Positions 8,510 to 18,649 are shown, numbered from the stretch's first letter. The stretch: DNA of 64,000 nucleotides from JALEFZ01 sp039817415 (GCA_039817415.1 JBCBVV010000005.1:124001-188000); one strand, 5' to 3'. Notes: generated by a model not told the origin, from the letters alone. Program-made: numbers and translations.

Positions 8510-8533
8510 CCCCTCAGAATTATTCCTGAAGGG
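8510..8533 (-). terminator. Intrinsic terminator of the His-rich OmpA-like gene
   Basis: A stem of 7 pairs with one mismatch (8510-8517 with 8526-8533) is followed on the minus strand by TCTATTTTTTT. It serves the minus-strand gene to the right and may also stop readthrough from the RidA gene. Confidence 0.65.
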
Positions 8534-8560
8534 CCTGGATTTATTCAATGAATTGTTATC

Positions 8561-9253
8561 CTAGTTCATGTGGCAGGTCAGGTAAACTGATCTGTCCAAC
8601 TCGTGTGTCTTAGCTTTTCGACAGCTTTTTCTTTTGTTGCAGCCTTCAAAAATGAAGATATTTTCGTCAGAATTGGATTCTGTAATGGTCTCAATTCGAA
8701 CATGCTGCTTCTTACCACAAGTTGATTGATGCCATTCTATGTGAACATTGTGATGATCGATAAGCTGTAGGTCGTCATAATGTCCTCTATGATGCTTGTG
8801 ATGCTTTTTGTGGCCTTCATGATGGTTGGCATGCTCAAAGCGATGATGATCCTGCTTATCAATTTTCAATCGACGTGGCAATATATTGTAGGTTTTAACC
8901 AGAAATTTATAAACTGCTCTTTCTCTGTTTTCGGCTAGGTGATGCCCTTCATGTCTGCCCTCTTTACCTGCAATCTCAATCCACATATTGGGATTATTAA
9001 CCATCAGCTGACCGACCAAGTGTAGTTCCTCGTAATCATCCATGTCTAGTTGATTTGATCCTTCGTCAAAAACAATCACGGGGAGATGACAGGTATTCTC
9101 GCTCATGAATAGCTCCTGTCTATCCACCTCTTCCTGACCAGAATAATACGCATCCGGACCAGGATAATCTGTTTTATTCAGTTGGTAAACAATGGCACCA
9201 ATTACAAGCGCCACCCAGAACAATCGGGTAAGAGGATGGATTGATTTCAGCAT
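8561..9253 (-). CDS. OmpA-like membrane-anchored protein with a His-rich segment
   Basis: 230 residues from the ATG at 9253. An N-terminal hydrophobic anchor (~10-24) is followed by a region resembling the OmpA C-terminal fold: VIVFDEGSNQLD, a helix, WIEIAG, and AENRERAVYKFL. The Asp of the canonical peptidoglycan-binding GxTD motif is not evident, so peptidoglycan binding is doubtful. Residues 135-175 contain 15 His in 41, a likely metal-binding region (Zn, Ni or Cu), followed by five further Cys. No matching transporter is adjacent. I chose 9253 over 9298 because it places a short basic N-terminus right before the anchor. Confidence 0.72.
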   Translation of the reverse strand: MLKSIHPLTRLFWVALVIGAIVYQLNKTDYPGPDAYYSGQEEVDRQELFMSENTCHLPVIVFDEGSNQLDMDDYEELHLVGQLMVNNPNMWIEIAGKEGRHEGHHLAENRERAVYKFLVKTYNILPRRLKIDKQDHHRFEHANHHEGHKKHHKHHRGHYDDLQLIDHHNVHIEWHQSTCGKKQHVRIETITESNSDENIFIFEGCNKRKSCRKAKTHELDRSVYLTCHMN

Positions 9254-9468
9254 AACAGGAAATAAAAATTCTTTAACAAAATGTACGAAAACCCACAAGA
9301 ATCTGCTAACGAAAATGCTGCCATTCTTTCCTAATGATACAGCTTAAGTTGCCAAAGGTTCATTCTTGTGAAGAATCTATCTCTAAGCCTTTGTAGATAG
9401 GACAGGGAAAGTCTCCTTTCCCCTCCTACTTTATTTGTTTTTCAATCTTTTACGCAAGGATCACTTAG

Positions 9469-10389
9469 CTATAAGTAAGAAATCCCGGTGAGCTCTTGTG
9501 AAACATCCCATAGCTTTTGTTGAGCTTCGGGATTAACGGCAGAGTCTGGCATATTGGCTACTTTAGGATATCCTCCCATTTCACTAAAGCCATCAGGCCC
9601 ATAATATTGACCTGCTTCTGCTTCAGGATCTACCGCTGCAAAAAGCTGTGGCAAAGCACCTCTTTCCGCGGGCTGCATGAGTAAATTCATCAAGCCTGTC
9701 AGAATGCCCTTTACGAATGGGTTAAAATCAGATTTCTCTCCCAGATTGGTTTTCGATCCTCCGGGATGCGCTGCCATCGCCTCAATATTTTTTCCTGCTC
9801 CTGCTAGGCGCTTCTGTAATTCTTTGGTAAAGAGGATATTGGCTAATTTGGACTGAGAATAAGCGCCAAACTTATCGTAATTCTGCTCGGATTGCAGGTC
9901 GCTAAAATTGATCTTCCCTGAATCTGCCGCCTTAGACGCTATGTTTACAATCCGACTTGAAGGGGTGCTTTCCAATTTGGGCAGCAACTGGCCTGTCAAG
10001 GCAAAGTGTCCCAAGTGATTCACACCCAACTGAGACTCAAAACCGTCTTTGGTCGTCCCCTTTGGTACAGCCATGATACCGGCATTGTTCATCAAAACAT
10101 CTAGCCTATCGTATTTGGTAGAGAAGGCCTCGGCAAATTGCTTGACGGAATCTAGACTTCCGAGGTCCAATTCCATCACATCTATAGTTGCATTCGGATG
10201 AATAGCTAGAATTTTTTGTTTGGCAGCCTCTCCTCTTTCCTTAGAACGGGAAGCGAGAATGACTTGTGCGCCCTTTTGTGCCAGGGCACGCGTTGATTCA
10301 TATCCTAGGCCACTGTTACCGCCAGTAACGATAATGGTTTTTCCAGTCAAATCTGGAATATTGGCTTCGGTCCATTTTGTCTTCGACAT
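9469..10389 (-). CDS. Short-chain dehydrogenase/reductase
   Basis: 306 residues with classical SDR motifs: cofactor loop TGGNSGLG (22-29), NNAG (101-104), and catalytic Ser152, Tyr177 and Lys181 (YSQSK). The arginine after the second strand (ASRSK) suggests NADP(H) preference. Overall it resembles the retinol-dehydrogenase / WW-domain-oxidoreductase-like group common in bacteria; substrate unknown. No signal peptide, so cytoplasmic. It is transcribed alone, 98 nt upstream of the next minus-strand gene. Confidence 0.92.
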   Translation of the reverse strand: MSKTKWTEANIPDLTGKTIIVTGGNSGLGYESTRALAQKGAQVILASRSKERGEAAKQKILAIHPNATIDVMELDLGSLDSVKQFAEAFSTKYDRLDVLMNNAGIMAVPKGTTKDGFESQLGVNHLGHFALTGQLLPKLESTPSSRIVNIASKAADSGKINFSDLQSEQNYDKFGAYSQSKLANILFTKELQKRLAGAGKNIEAMAAHPGGSKTNLGEKSDFNPFVKGILTGLMNLLMQPAERGALPQLFAAVDPEAEAGQYYGPDGFSEMGGYPKVANMPDSAVNPEAQQKLWDVSQELTGISYL

Positions 10390-10487
10390 GTGTATGGTAT
10401 TTTTGTCCTAGACGAAGGAGAATGAAATAAATTTTAGGTCTTCGCAATATTTCGAGAAAAACCGCTTTCTAAGTTCTTGCCAAGAGA

Positions 10488-13250
10488 TTAACGCTTGTCT
10501 ATAAATACCCCGCCTTTTCTCTTCCCATTGCCAATGGCATAGGAAACTTTGAACATAAAGTACCTCGTTAGGGTAAGATTTTGGCTATCCTGAATGAAGT
10601 TCAATTCGGCCCTTCTTTCGATCTGCTTGTTCTGGTTCAAAATATCGAAGGCTTCTACCTCAAGGGTGATCTTCTTGTTGAAGATTTGTCTGCTTAAGGA
10701 TGCTCTTAGCAAAGGAACATCTACTCTCTCCCCAAAGTTTCCACCAGCATAGATGGTGTAGTTGAAGTTGGTGCGGAATCGCCAGTTCTCTAGGAAGTTG
10801 ATGCGAAAACGGCCGAAGTATTCTTGGTTGAAGAAGCTACGATTTAGCTCAGTCGCCTCAGAATAGTTGGCTAAGTTAACGCCCAGTTTCGCTCCGATTT
10901 CACCATCCCAAACTTTCTTTTTGCGGTTTTCAATGCCCAAACTCACCTGATTGGTGATTCGATTCACCACATTTTCCTGTTGGTTGATGAAGTTGATCCC
11001 TCGGTTAAGGCTAAGTCTATTACCAATGTTGATTTCGATTTTGAGGGGACGAATGGGTGTCCCGAAATTGGCATTTAGATTCCCTCTTAACGCATTGTCT
11101 ACGTTTACAGGTGTTCTAAACTGCCTGAACAGCGAATCGATTTCTGTTGATTCTACAATTGGATTCTGGACATAGGCCAGATTGAAATAGGTAAAAAACT
11201 TGGTGAAGCTGAATTGGTCGAAATACACAAAGTCTCCCCTCAAATTGTGTGTATACTCAGGTTTCAGGTTGGGATTACCTTGGTAAATGCTAAAGGGGTT
11301 CCTATTGTCCACCACTGGCTGGAGTTGGCGAATACTAGGTTCGTCAAAGCTGGCATTATAATTCAGCCCAAGTCTTTTTCCTTGCCCAAAGCGATAATTA
11401 TAACGCATAGAGGGTAGCAGCACATTGAAATTCTGCTGGATGGTATCATCAAAAGAAAATAACAAGCCCTGCAAGGTCGAATTCTGTCCATTTAGCCCTG
11501 CCTGGAACGTAGCCTTCTCCCCATTGTAGGTGTATGACAATCCTCCTCGCTGATAGAGATAATCCTTTCGGAAATTATTGCTCAAGGCAGTATTGAATAT
11601 TCTTTCTGGATACAGGTCAAAAAATTCCTGATCCTGGTTCTCATTGTAATTGCTAACCTCATAGACCGCCCTCATGATATGTTTGGTCCCCGCCAAAGGC
11701 TCGGTATACTCGATTTTTCCACCAAAGGTAAGGTTGTCCCCTACAGAAGTCTGCTCCTGCTGAAGGGTATCTGTGGTTTCCACTCCTTGTGGGAACAGGC
11801 TATTCAAGGAATTCAGGTTGCTCAGTTGATTGTTGACGCTACTCGATACATTTCCTCTGATAGAGATGGTTCTTCCCTTCTTCTTGATTCGGGTCAGGTA
11901 AGAGGCATCTAATTGGAGGTCTGTGCTATTCCTATCTGCTTCTATCAGTCGGTCTGTGCTGTTTTCGAGATTGTTTTCAGCGCCGAAGGTGCGCGTCATG
12001 GTTGTATCAAAGTTTTCCCCATTCCTCCATGCTGCTGTCGCATTCATTCTGAAGCGGGAGATCGAATCTCCCCTAAAACGAAGGCTGGCGCGAAGGCTAT
12101 TGTTATAAAATTGATTGGTCTGGAAATACTCATTCTCCGATAGGAAAAAATCTTCGCCCAAGACCTGTTCTCTAGAAGAAATTTGCTCTTGTCGTCTGCT
12201 AATCCCTGTATGGAAATAACTGGTGGTCAAACGGGTCTTTTTGCCAAGGTCAAAGTTGGCATTCAATCCGCCCGCTTGAGTAGTCGAAATCCCTCCATCG
12301 TTATAACCTGCAATCGGAATAGCATTTTTAGGACCAATTTCCAGCGTAACTCCTCCGCTTCCATCCATAAAGGAGCTCAGTCCACCCATAAAATCAATGT
12401 ATTCACTGACTGAAAAACCGTCTTCATTTACGTTATTGCCCAATCCCAAGGCAGAAATCTGGAGATTAGGAGAAAAGCGGTTGATGTTCCCCTTCAATTG
12501 ATAGCGCTCATCTGTTCCATATCCAGCTTCCAGTGTACCAAAAGCACCCTTTTTCTTGTCTTCCTTCAATTCCAGGTTAATGGTCTGGTTGACTTGTCCA
12601 TCATCTACCCCAGTAACTTCTTCCTGATCTGACTTTTCGTCAAAAACCTGCACTTTCTTCACCGCATCTGCAGGTAGGTTTTTGGTGGCAAGCTTAGGGT
12701 CATTGGTAAAGAATTCCTTTCCGTCTACCAGAACTTTATTCACCTGACGGCCTTGTGCTTCCACATTTCCTTCTTCATCCACTTTAACACCTGGCAATTT
12801 CCGAAGTAGGTCTTCTACCACCTCACCTTGTTGAACGCCAAAGGCATCGGCATTGTACTCAACTGTATCCTTGTTGAAGAGGATGGGAGTTGTTTCCCCT
12901 TCAATATTTACCTGATCCAGGCTCACGTCTTCAGGCCTAAGTACAATAGGCTCCATGTCTATGACCTTTTGGCCTTCTTCGACTGTGATGATTTTTTCAT
13001 TCTTGGCATATCCGATGAAGGAGGTTTGGAGAATATAGGAATTAGGTTTGATGCCATACATTTTGAAGCTTCCTTCCTTATCAGCCAAGACAAAATTGGC
13101 GAGAACGGAATCTTCTGCCTGAAGTAACATGACAGTAGCTCCTGGAAGAGCCATGCCTGTGCTATCGACGACAGAGCCTGTTATCCGTTGGGCAAAGGAG
13201 GTCAGGGGGAGCAGAAAGACAATGATCCCAACTAATAGAGGTAAACGCAT
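10488..13250 (-). CDS. Outer-membrane beta-barrel receptor with carboxypeptidase-like N-domain
   Basis: 920 residues. A signal peptide (ends near LTSFAQ) is followed by a CarboxypepD_reg-like Ig fold (~22-95) with the pattern ITGSVVDSTGMALPGATV, a TonB-type plug region (~120-215: VEDLLRKLPGVKVDEEGNV, then VLVDGKEFF), and a long barrel of alternating aromatic strands to the C-terminus. This is the arrangement of the outer-membrane beta-barrel family related to TonB-dependent receptors. No clear TonB box is visible. The gene just upstream encodes a GLPGLI protein, a frequent neighbour of such receptors, and both are probably one transcript (116-nt gap). Cargo is unknown. Confidence 0.9.
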   Translation of the reverse strand: MRLPLLVGIIVFLLPLTSFAQRITGSVVDSTGMALPGATVMLLQAEDSVLANFVLADKEGSFKMYGIKPNSYILQTSFIGYAKNEKIITVEEGQKVIDMEPIVLRPEDVSLDQVNIEGETTPILFNKDTVEYNADAFGVQQGEVVEDLLRKLPGVKVDEEGNVEAQGRQVNKVLVDGKEFFTNDPKLATKNLPADAVKKVQVFDEKSDQEEVTGVDDGQVNQTINLELKEDKKKGAFGTLEAGYGTDERYQLKGNINRFSPNLQISALGLGNNVNEDGFSVSEYIDFMGGLSSFMDGSGGVTLEIGPKNAIPIAGYNDGGISTTQAGGLNANFDLGKKTRLTTSYFHTGISRRQEQISSREQVLGEDFFLSENEYFQTNQFYNNSLRASLRFRGDSISRFRMNATAAWRNGENFDTTMTRTFGAENNLENSTDRLIEADRNSTDLQLDASYLTRIKKKGRTISIRGNVSSSVNNQLSNLNSLNSLFPQGVETTDTLQQEQTSVGDNLTFGGKIEYTEPLAGTKHIMRAVYEVSNYNENQDQEFFDLYPERIFNTALSNNFRKDYLYQRGGLSYTYNGEKATFQAGLNGQNSTLQGLLFSFDDTIQQNFNVLLPSMRYNYRFGQGKRLGLNYNASFDEPSIRQLQPVVDNRNPFSIYQGNPNLKPEYTHNLRGDFVYFDQFSFTKFFTYFNLAYVQNPIVESTEIDSLFRQFRTPVNVDNALRGNLNANFGTPIRPLKIEINIGNRLSLNRGINFINQQENVVNRITNQVSLGIENRKKKVWDGEIGAKLGVNLANYSEATELNRSFFNQEYFGRFRINFLENWRFRTNFNYTIYAGGNFGERVDVPLLRASLSRQIFNKKITLEVEAFDILNQNKQIERRAELNFIQDSQNLTLTRYFMFKVSYAIGNGKRKGGVFIDKR

Positions 13251-13366
13251 GATAATGATTGTGTTGGTTGGTTGAGAGGCGTTTTCACAAACGACTCCTG
13301 TGTATAGATAGTCTCGATTTCAGGAAAGGGATAAGCAGTCACCTGCCTCCTTACACGTTCAACTAC

Positions 13367-14101
13367 TTAATCGCGAATGATCATAAAGTTACCGCCTCCC
13401 GTACTTTTCATTTCCTCCATCTTCTCCTCCACGATTTTCTTAAACTTCTCTCGGGTAACTTTTTTCCCTTCTGTAGGAGGGGTAATGGCATCGTCCGACA
13501 TTTCTTCCAACTTGATGTCAGTAGCTGTAATGACTCTTTCGTCATCTCCTACGTGAATCTCTAAAATAAGTCCAGGCAAATCTCCGTAGGTATCAGGTCC
13601 GGTACTAACGGTTATTTGGGGCGTAAACCACGCTTCAGTTTGTGTGGTATCATCAAGCATAGCTTGCATGCAGAGGTACTCACCAATTTTCTTTTGCTTA
13701 CCGGTGATCTTCCATTTGGTTTTGGTGAGCTCTCCTTCGATGAGAAATTTTCGTCCCATGAAGTTCTTCAACTCTACACTACTTCCTCCACTCAGGTTTC
13801 TATAGAGGGAGTTTTCATTTCCCTTGAACACCATTCTAACTTCCCCTTCATCGGTCTTTTTGGTCGTCACTTGTTCCTTATCAGCCTTGGTGGGCGTGCG
13901 ATAGATACTCGCCTTGGGGTTAAATACCAGTATTTTGTTGTCTGTTTTAAATTCCGGAATCATGGCCATGATATCCGGATTGTCGATGGTCATTCTCTTA
14001 TGGAGGTTGATTTTTTCCTCATACATGACGACACCGGAAGTGCTTTGAGCGAATGTAAAAAATGGGGCAATTACCAGCAGAAGGGTTAATAGCTTCTTCA
14101 T
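13367..14101 (-). CDS. GLPGLI-family protein
   Basis: 244 residues from the ATG at 14101, chosen because it begins a good signal peptide (MKKLLTLLLVIAPFFTFAQ). The diagnostic motif reads GDLPGLILE, with the family's preceding WFTPQI and following basic KxxKxI(V) region. GLPGLI proteins are secreted or periplasmic, of unknown biochemical role, and recur beside outer-membrane barrel proteins such as the one just downstream. The C-terminus is Lys/Glu/Met-rich. Function remains unassigned. Confidence 0.92.
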   Translation of the reverse strand: MKKLLTLLLVIAPFFTFAQSTSGVVMYEEKINLHKRMTIDNPDIMAMIPEFKTDNKILVFNPKASIYRTPTKADKEQVTTKKTDEGEVRMVFKGNENSLYRNLSGGSSVELKNFMGRKFLIEGELTKTKWKITGKQKKIGEYLCMQAMLDDTTQTEAWFTPQITVSTGPDTYGDLPGLILEIHVGDDERVITATDIKLEEMSDDAITPPTEGKKVTREKFKKIVEEKMEEMKSTGGGNFMIIRD

Positions 14102-14253
14102 AATAGTTGTGGAATGTGTAAATGGAAATGGGAAATATGTATCCTCCCAAAAACATGAGCCAAGATACATATCCCCCATATTCATGATAGTTAACAAGTC
14201 CTATCATTTGGTTAATGAAAGGTTAAGACGTTTAGAATTCGCAATTCAACAGC

Positions 14254-17127
14254 TTATTTTTTCATTTCTCTCATAGGATCTTTTCTAATCCTAAGCGTCG
14301 TGGTCACTTCTTTGTCTCCTGATGAAAGCTTGACCAAATAGGTCCCTTCTCCTGCTTTAGGAATCATATATTTCTCGTCAATATCCAGGTTCAAGTACCC
14401 TCCTGAAAGGCTCTCTAGTCTTTTTCTTTTGTCATAATTTGAGTGATCTTCTTGGATAAATTGATAGGCGGATCGGACCCTTCTGTGGTCTATGGCCTGG
14501 GTGAAACGAAGCATCATATCTTCCACCTCTTTCTGTTCTTCATTGGTATAAGGGGCCACATCAAATTCTCGATTCCAATAGTAGCGGTTGATCCCCTTCT
14601 TGGCGGGAACCTGAAGAGAGACTTGCTGGGAACCATCCATGGACTGGATTTTGAGGTTCAAAGAATCTTCTCTTTCCTCCGCCACATAATAGGTAATCAT
14701 CGCCAAGTTATCTACATAAGCTCTAGGGGGAGTTCCTCGGCGAGAGAAACTTTTAGGATTTTCGCCTGCAAATAGGAAATGGCCTCTTTGCCCTCCTCGG
14801 CTCACATTGGCCCAAAGGGTAGCTTGTTTTTGATCAAACAGATGGAAGGGAGATTCTTCTATTCCCTTGGTCATTTGCTGAAGGGGAGAAATATCGTCCA
14901 ACACCCAAATACTTCTTCCATGAGTACCTACGATGAGGTCATTTTCTCTGGGATGAATTTTCATGTCATAGACAGAAACTGTAGGCATATTCAACTTGAG
15001 CCTAAGCCAATTCTCTCCCTGGTCCATGCTATACCAAACGCCAGTTTCTGTTCCTGCAAATAGCAAATTGGGATTTTTTCTATCCTCACGGATGACGCGT
15101 ACGGTTTCTCCCTTGGTGAAGCCCTTGGTAATTTTCTTCCAACTTTTTCCAAAGTCTTCGGTGACAAAAATCCAGGTTCCAAATTCATCGCTTCTATGTC
15201 CATCGAAGCTTACATAGGCTCGGCCTTTTTCGGCATAGGAAGCTTCCACACGGCTTACCCATAGGGCCTCTGGCACATCGGGAATGGCTTCTCCAACATT
15301 CTTCCAATTTTTCCCTCCATCTATCGTCAATTGGATATTGCCATCATCTGTTCCAGCCCAAATGACATGTTCGTCAATAGAAGAAACGGCCAATCCATAC
15401 ACTGCACAGTGGGTTTCGGCTCCTGTATTATCGGGTGTAATTCCTCCACTTTTCCCCTGTATGCGTTTTTCGGGATGATTGGTAGATAGATCAGGACTGA
15501 TGATCCGCCAGGTCGCACCTCTATCTAGGGATTTGTATACATGATTCCCTGCCACAAAAATGGTATTGGGATTGTGAGGCGACATAAGCAGTGGAGCGGA
15601 CCAATTCCAGCGAGAAGCTGAAGCCATATCTTCCTCATCCTTGTCAAAATAATCCCAATGGTTTACTGTATTTAAGGCTGAAGGACTAATTCGCTTGATG
15701 TCCCGAGTGTTGGGGTTGTACTTGAGGTAGGTGCCATTCTCCATCGAAGAATACATATCCGTCCAGTCATAAGGATTGGTCGCAGCATCCTGTCCATCCC
15801 CCCAATGCATCTTCCAATTGGCATCATTGAGTATTCCCCTCGCTTCCCTTGAAAAGCTGGCTGTGGCGTAAGAACCATTGTCTTGCAAGCCTCCATATAC
15901 GTAATAGGGATCCTGCATATCGTAATTCAACCTGTAGAATTGTGCTATGGGTAGGTTATCAATCAAGGTGAAATGGGCTCCGTGATCATGGGTGATGGAA
16001 AATCCTTTGTCAGCACCTAGGTAATATCGATCTTTGTTGGAAGGGTCATGCCACATGGCATGAAAATCTCCATGAACCTCTTGGTCAGCACTGCCATCCA
16101 TCAATTGTTTTCCTCCATCGTTGGAAACCATAAAACGCGTCGTCAATACATACACGCGCTGGTCGTCATGGGGATTGATTCGGATTTGGCTGTAGTAGAA
16201 AGGGCGATTGTTGTAGGTATTAACGTACTTCCAGCTATTCCCTCCATCCTCAGAACGGTACACGCCACTTCCCAAGGTATCCAGCGAGGTGGATTTTTTA
16301 GCTTCGACGATGGCCATGACGATTTTGGGATTCTTCTCGTAGATCGCTAGCCCTATTCTACCCGTTGGCTCAGGCAGGCCATTTGTCAATTTCTTCCATG
16401 ACTTACCATTGTTTGTAGACTTATAGATTCCCCCTTGTTCGCCGCCACTGTTAAAGGTCCATGGCTGCCTTAACCTATGATAAAAAGCGGCATATAGCAC
16501 ATTTGGATTTTTACTGTCTCTTACCAAATCAATGCACCCTGTTTTGCCATCATTGGGAAGGCCATTGTCTAATTTTTTCCAGCTTTTGCCCCCATCCTTG
16601 GTTTGAAATAGTCCTCTTTCCCCTGAATAGCCCCATAGATGCCCTACTGCACAAGCACAAACATCCTCTGAATTTTTGGGATGAATAAGAACCCTCGCGA
16701 TTTGATGAGTGGATTCAAGCCCCATGTTGTTGAAGCTTTCGCCTCCATCGGTCGACTTGTAAATCCCATTTCCCCATGAGACGCTGTTCCTGTTGTTGGA
16801 TTCACCTGTCCCTACCCAAAGGAGGTTCTTATTCTTCTGGTCAAGGGCAATGTCTCCTATGGAGGCGGTTTCATAGTCATCGAAAATAGGTTTCCATGAG
16901 GTTCCAGCATTTTCTGATTTCCACACTCCACCAGAGGCAGTAGCTAGGTACACCTTAGAAAAATCATCTCTGTGTGCGTCTATATCTACGATCCGACCTC
17001 CTTGATTGGCGGGACCAATGTTTCTATACCTCATCCCAGGACCGGGATCAGCCAGGGTAGTTTGGGCAAAGATGGAGCAGGAAAGGCAAAAGATGAATAC
17101 GGCAATTAGGCAAGCAATATGTTTCAT
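14254..17127 (-). CDS. VPS10/BNR-repeat beta-propeller secreted protein
   Basis: 957 residues from the ATG at 17127, which opens a signal peptide (MKHIACLIAVFIFCLSC, then FAQ). Many sortilin-type BNR (Asp-box) repeats, pattern SxDGGxxW, occur: SENAGTSW, STDGGESF, TKDGGKSW, STNNGKSW, SEDGGNSW, SLDRGATW, TIDGGKNW, TEDFGKSW, SMDQGENW. These form one or two beta-propellers, as in exo-sialidase- and VPS10-like proteins of Bacteroidota. No glycosidase catalytic set could be confirmed. The C-terminal ~150 residues are Ig-like, without a type IX sorting signal. A terminator separates it from the SusC/SusD genes. Confidence 0.88.
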   Translation of the reverse strand: MKHIACLIAVFIFCLSCSIFAQTTLADPGPGMRYRNIGPANQGGRIVDIDAHRDDFSKVYLATASGGVWKSENAGTSWKPIFDDYETASIGDIALDQKNKNLLWVGTGESNNRNSVSWGNGIYKSTDGGESFNNMGLESTHQIARVLIHPKNSEDVCACAVGHLWGYSGERGLFQTKDGGKSWKKLDNGLPNDGKTGCIDLVRDSKNPNVLYAAFYHRLRQPWTFNSGGEQGGIYKSTNNGKSWKKLTNGLPEPTGRIGLAIYEKNPKIVMAIVEAKKSTSLDTLGSGVYRSEDGGNSWKYVNTYNNRPFYYSQIRINPHDDQRVYVLTTRFMVSNDGGKQLMDGSADQEVHGDFHAMWHDPSNKDRYYLGADKGFSITHDHGAHFTLIDNLPIAQFYRLNYDMQDPYYVYGGLQDNGSYATASFSREARGILNDANWKMHWGDGQDAATNPYDWTDMYSSMENGTYLKYNPNTRDIKRISPSALNTVNHWDYFDKDEEDMASASRWNWSAPLLMSPHNPNTIFVAGNHVYKSLDRGATWRIISPDLSTNHPEKRIQGKSGGITPDNTGAETHCAVYGLAVSSIDEHVIWAGTDDGNIQLTIDGGKNWKNVGEAIPDVPEALWVSRVEASYAEKGRAYVSFDGHRSDEFGTWIFVTEDFGKSWKKITKGFTKGETVRVIREDRKNPNLLFAGTETGVWYSMDQGENWLRLKLNMPTVSVYDMKIHPRENDLIVGTHGRSIWVLDDISPLQQMTKGIEESPFHLFDQKQATLWANVSRGGQRGHFLFAGENPKSFSRRGTPPRAYVDNLAMITYYVAEEREDSLNLKIQSMDGSQQVSLQVPAKKGINRYYWNREFDVAPYTNEEQKEVEDMMLRFTQAIDHRRVRSAYQFIQEDHSNYDKRKRLESLSGGYLNLDIDEKYMIPKAGEGTYLVKLSSGDKEVTTTLRIRKDPMREMKK

Positions 17128-17162
17128 GTGAGTAGGTGTATGAAGGATCATGTCAGGAAAGC

Positions 17163-17188
17163 AAAAGGGGCAACCCCACGGTTGCCCC
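17163..17188 (-). terminator. Intrinsic terminator after susD
   Basis: A perfect 9-bp GC-rich stem (17167-17175 with 17180-17188), a 4-nt loop, then TTTTGCTTT on the minus strand. It separates the SusC/SusD transcript from the downstream propeller gene. Confidence 0.85.
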
Positions 17189-17209
17189 AATAAGTTAATG
17201 TATTTGGTC

Positions 17210-18628
17210 CTATTGATTGACCGCAGTTTTGGTAAAGATACCTGGATCTTCAGCGGGCGCATTTGAATTAGAGTTCAACTCATCATCCGAATAAGGCATT
17301 CTTTCCGGATAAGCTGTAGCTCCAGACGTATTTAAGGGGAAGGGAACGGATAAGTCGTTGTCATCCTTACGCAATCTTCTCGCGTCATCGAATGGCATAA
17401 ATTCTCCAAATCCAGACACATAACGCTCCTCAATGATCTCCCTCAAGAGGGCTCTTTCCGCAGGGATGTTATCTGCATTTTCTATCCCTCCATTTTCGAA
17501 GTCAGCAACTTCATATGGATCATATCTGTAAGGCAGATCGATGAAATTGTCATTGAGCCTTCCTCCGCTGTTCAGCCAGGCACGGAAATCATTCAGATGT
17601 CCTAGTCCAGTGGCTATACCAGCTGTTCTAGTTCCTGCCTCTGCCAGAATCAATTGGTTCTCCTCATAGGATACAAGATTCTGCGGTTCGAATTGCTCAA
17701 TGATTCCAAGGTTATCGCTTCCTCCCGTTGAGAAAACAAAGGAATAGGCTCCTCTAGCTCTTTCGTCGGTTTTGGCATTTCCTCTGTAAATACTAGAGGC
17801 GGAATCCAATAATTGGGAAAGGTAACTACCTTCAGAACCAATATCGCCTGTACGTGCTCCTTCTAAGATTTCCCAGAATGTGTTTTTATCACCAGAGGAA
17901 ACCGAGGCATCTCCACGAGGAATATGCTGCATATTTCCATCAGCTGAAGCAATCCCATTTTGGGCGGCAGAATAGGCATTTGAATAGTCGCGCTGAAGCA
18001 TGTAAAAACGAGCTTTCAGTGTGTTGGCAGCAGCTATCCATTTATCCGCATCCCCATCGAAGTAAATATCCTGAGAAAGGGACCTTCCTCCCGCAGAAGC
18101 GAGATCAACTAAGGCGTTGTCTAGTAAACTAATTGCGGCATTCAACACTGATACCTGACCATCAAAGCTTGGATCAGGAATCTCCTCATTGCTGATCTCC
18201 GAATAGGGCACATCTCCAAACAGGGAGGCTCCTAACCCGATTGCCTGAGCTTCCAATACCTTGGAAATTCCTTGCAACAAGGGATCATCAGGAGCGATGT
18301 TTCTAATATGACGTACGTTCGGAATTACGCCAATATAGATTCTACTCCAAGTACCAATAGCTTCTGCTGTGGAGATGGAATAACCATAAATATTTGAGTA
18401 GAGTGAACTGAGGCCAACCAATTGTCCACTCCACATACCTGCGATTCGATTGAGATGCCCTACTCCGGCACTACTATTTGCCAATTGAGCGCCGGTCAAA
18501 AAGAGGGTGGGGTTCACCTCGTCCACGGTAATACCGTTGGGATTTTCGTCTATGCCCTCAACCAGACTTTGACAAGAAAATGCCAACATAGCCAGGAAAA
18601 TCAGGGCTGTATATATGAATCTTTTCAT
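17210..18628 (-). CDS. SusD/RagB-like outer-membrane lipoprotein
   Basis: 472 residues with a lipoprotein signal (lipobox LAFSC, Cys19) and the SusD-like helical (TPR-like) architecture: an early segment with ENPNGITVDEVNPTLFLTGAQ and long helices around ALVDLASAGG and AANTLKARFYMLQRDY. SusD-like proteins sit as a lid on the SusC channel and bind nutrient oligomers. It lies 21 nt after the SusC-like gene, in the same transcript. No adjacent glycan-degrading enzyme is seen, so the cargo may be a glycan, peptide or other polymer. It fits the SusD_like_2 subgroup best. Confidence 0.93.
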   Translation of the reverse strand: MKRFIYTALIFLAMLAFSCQSLVEGIDENPNGITVDEVNPTLFLTGAQLANSSAGVGHLNRIAGMWSGQLVGLSSLYSNIYGYSISTAEAIGTWSRIYIGVIPNVRHIRNIAPDDPLLQGISKVLEAQAIGLGASLFGDVPYSEISNEEIPDPSFDGQVSVLNAAISLLDNALVDLASAGGRSLSQDIYFDGDADKWIAAANTLKARFYMLQRDYSNAYSAAQNGIASADGNMQHIPRGDASVSSGDKNTFWEILEGARTGDIGSEGSYLSQLLDSASSIYRGNAKTDERARGAYSFVFSTGGSDNLGIIEQFEPQNLVSYEENQLILAEAGTRTAGIATGLGHLNDFRAWLNSGGRLNDNFIDLPYRYDPYEVADFENGGIENADNIPAERALLREIIEERYVSGFGEFMPFDDARRLRKDDNDLSVPFPLNTSGATAYPERMPYSDDELNSNSNAPAEDPGIFTKTAVNQ

Positions 18629-18649
18629 TGTTCTAAAGTTGATAAAGGA

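Noticed and set aside
17127..17262. Longer N-terminus for the VPS10/BNR protein
   Set aside because: It would run through the SusD terminator and hide the clear signal peptide at 17127.
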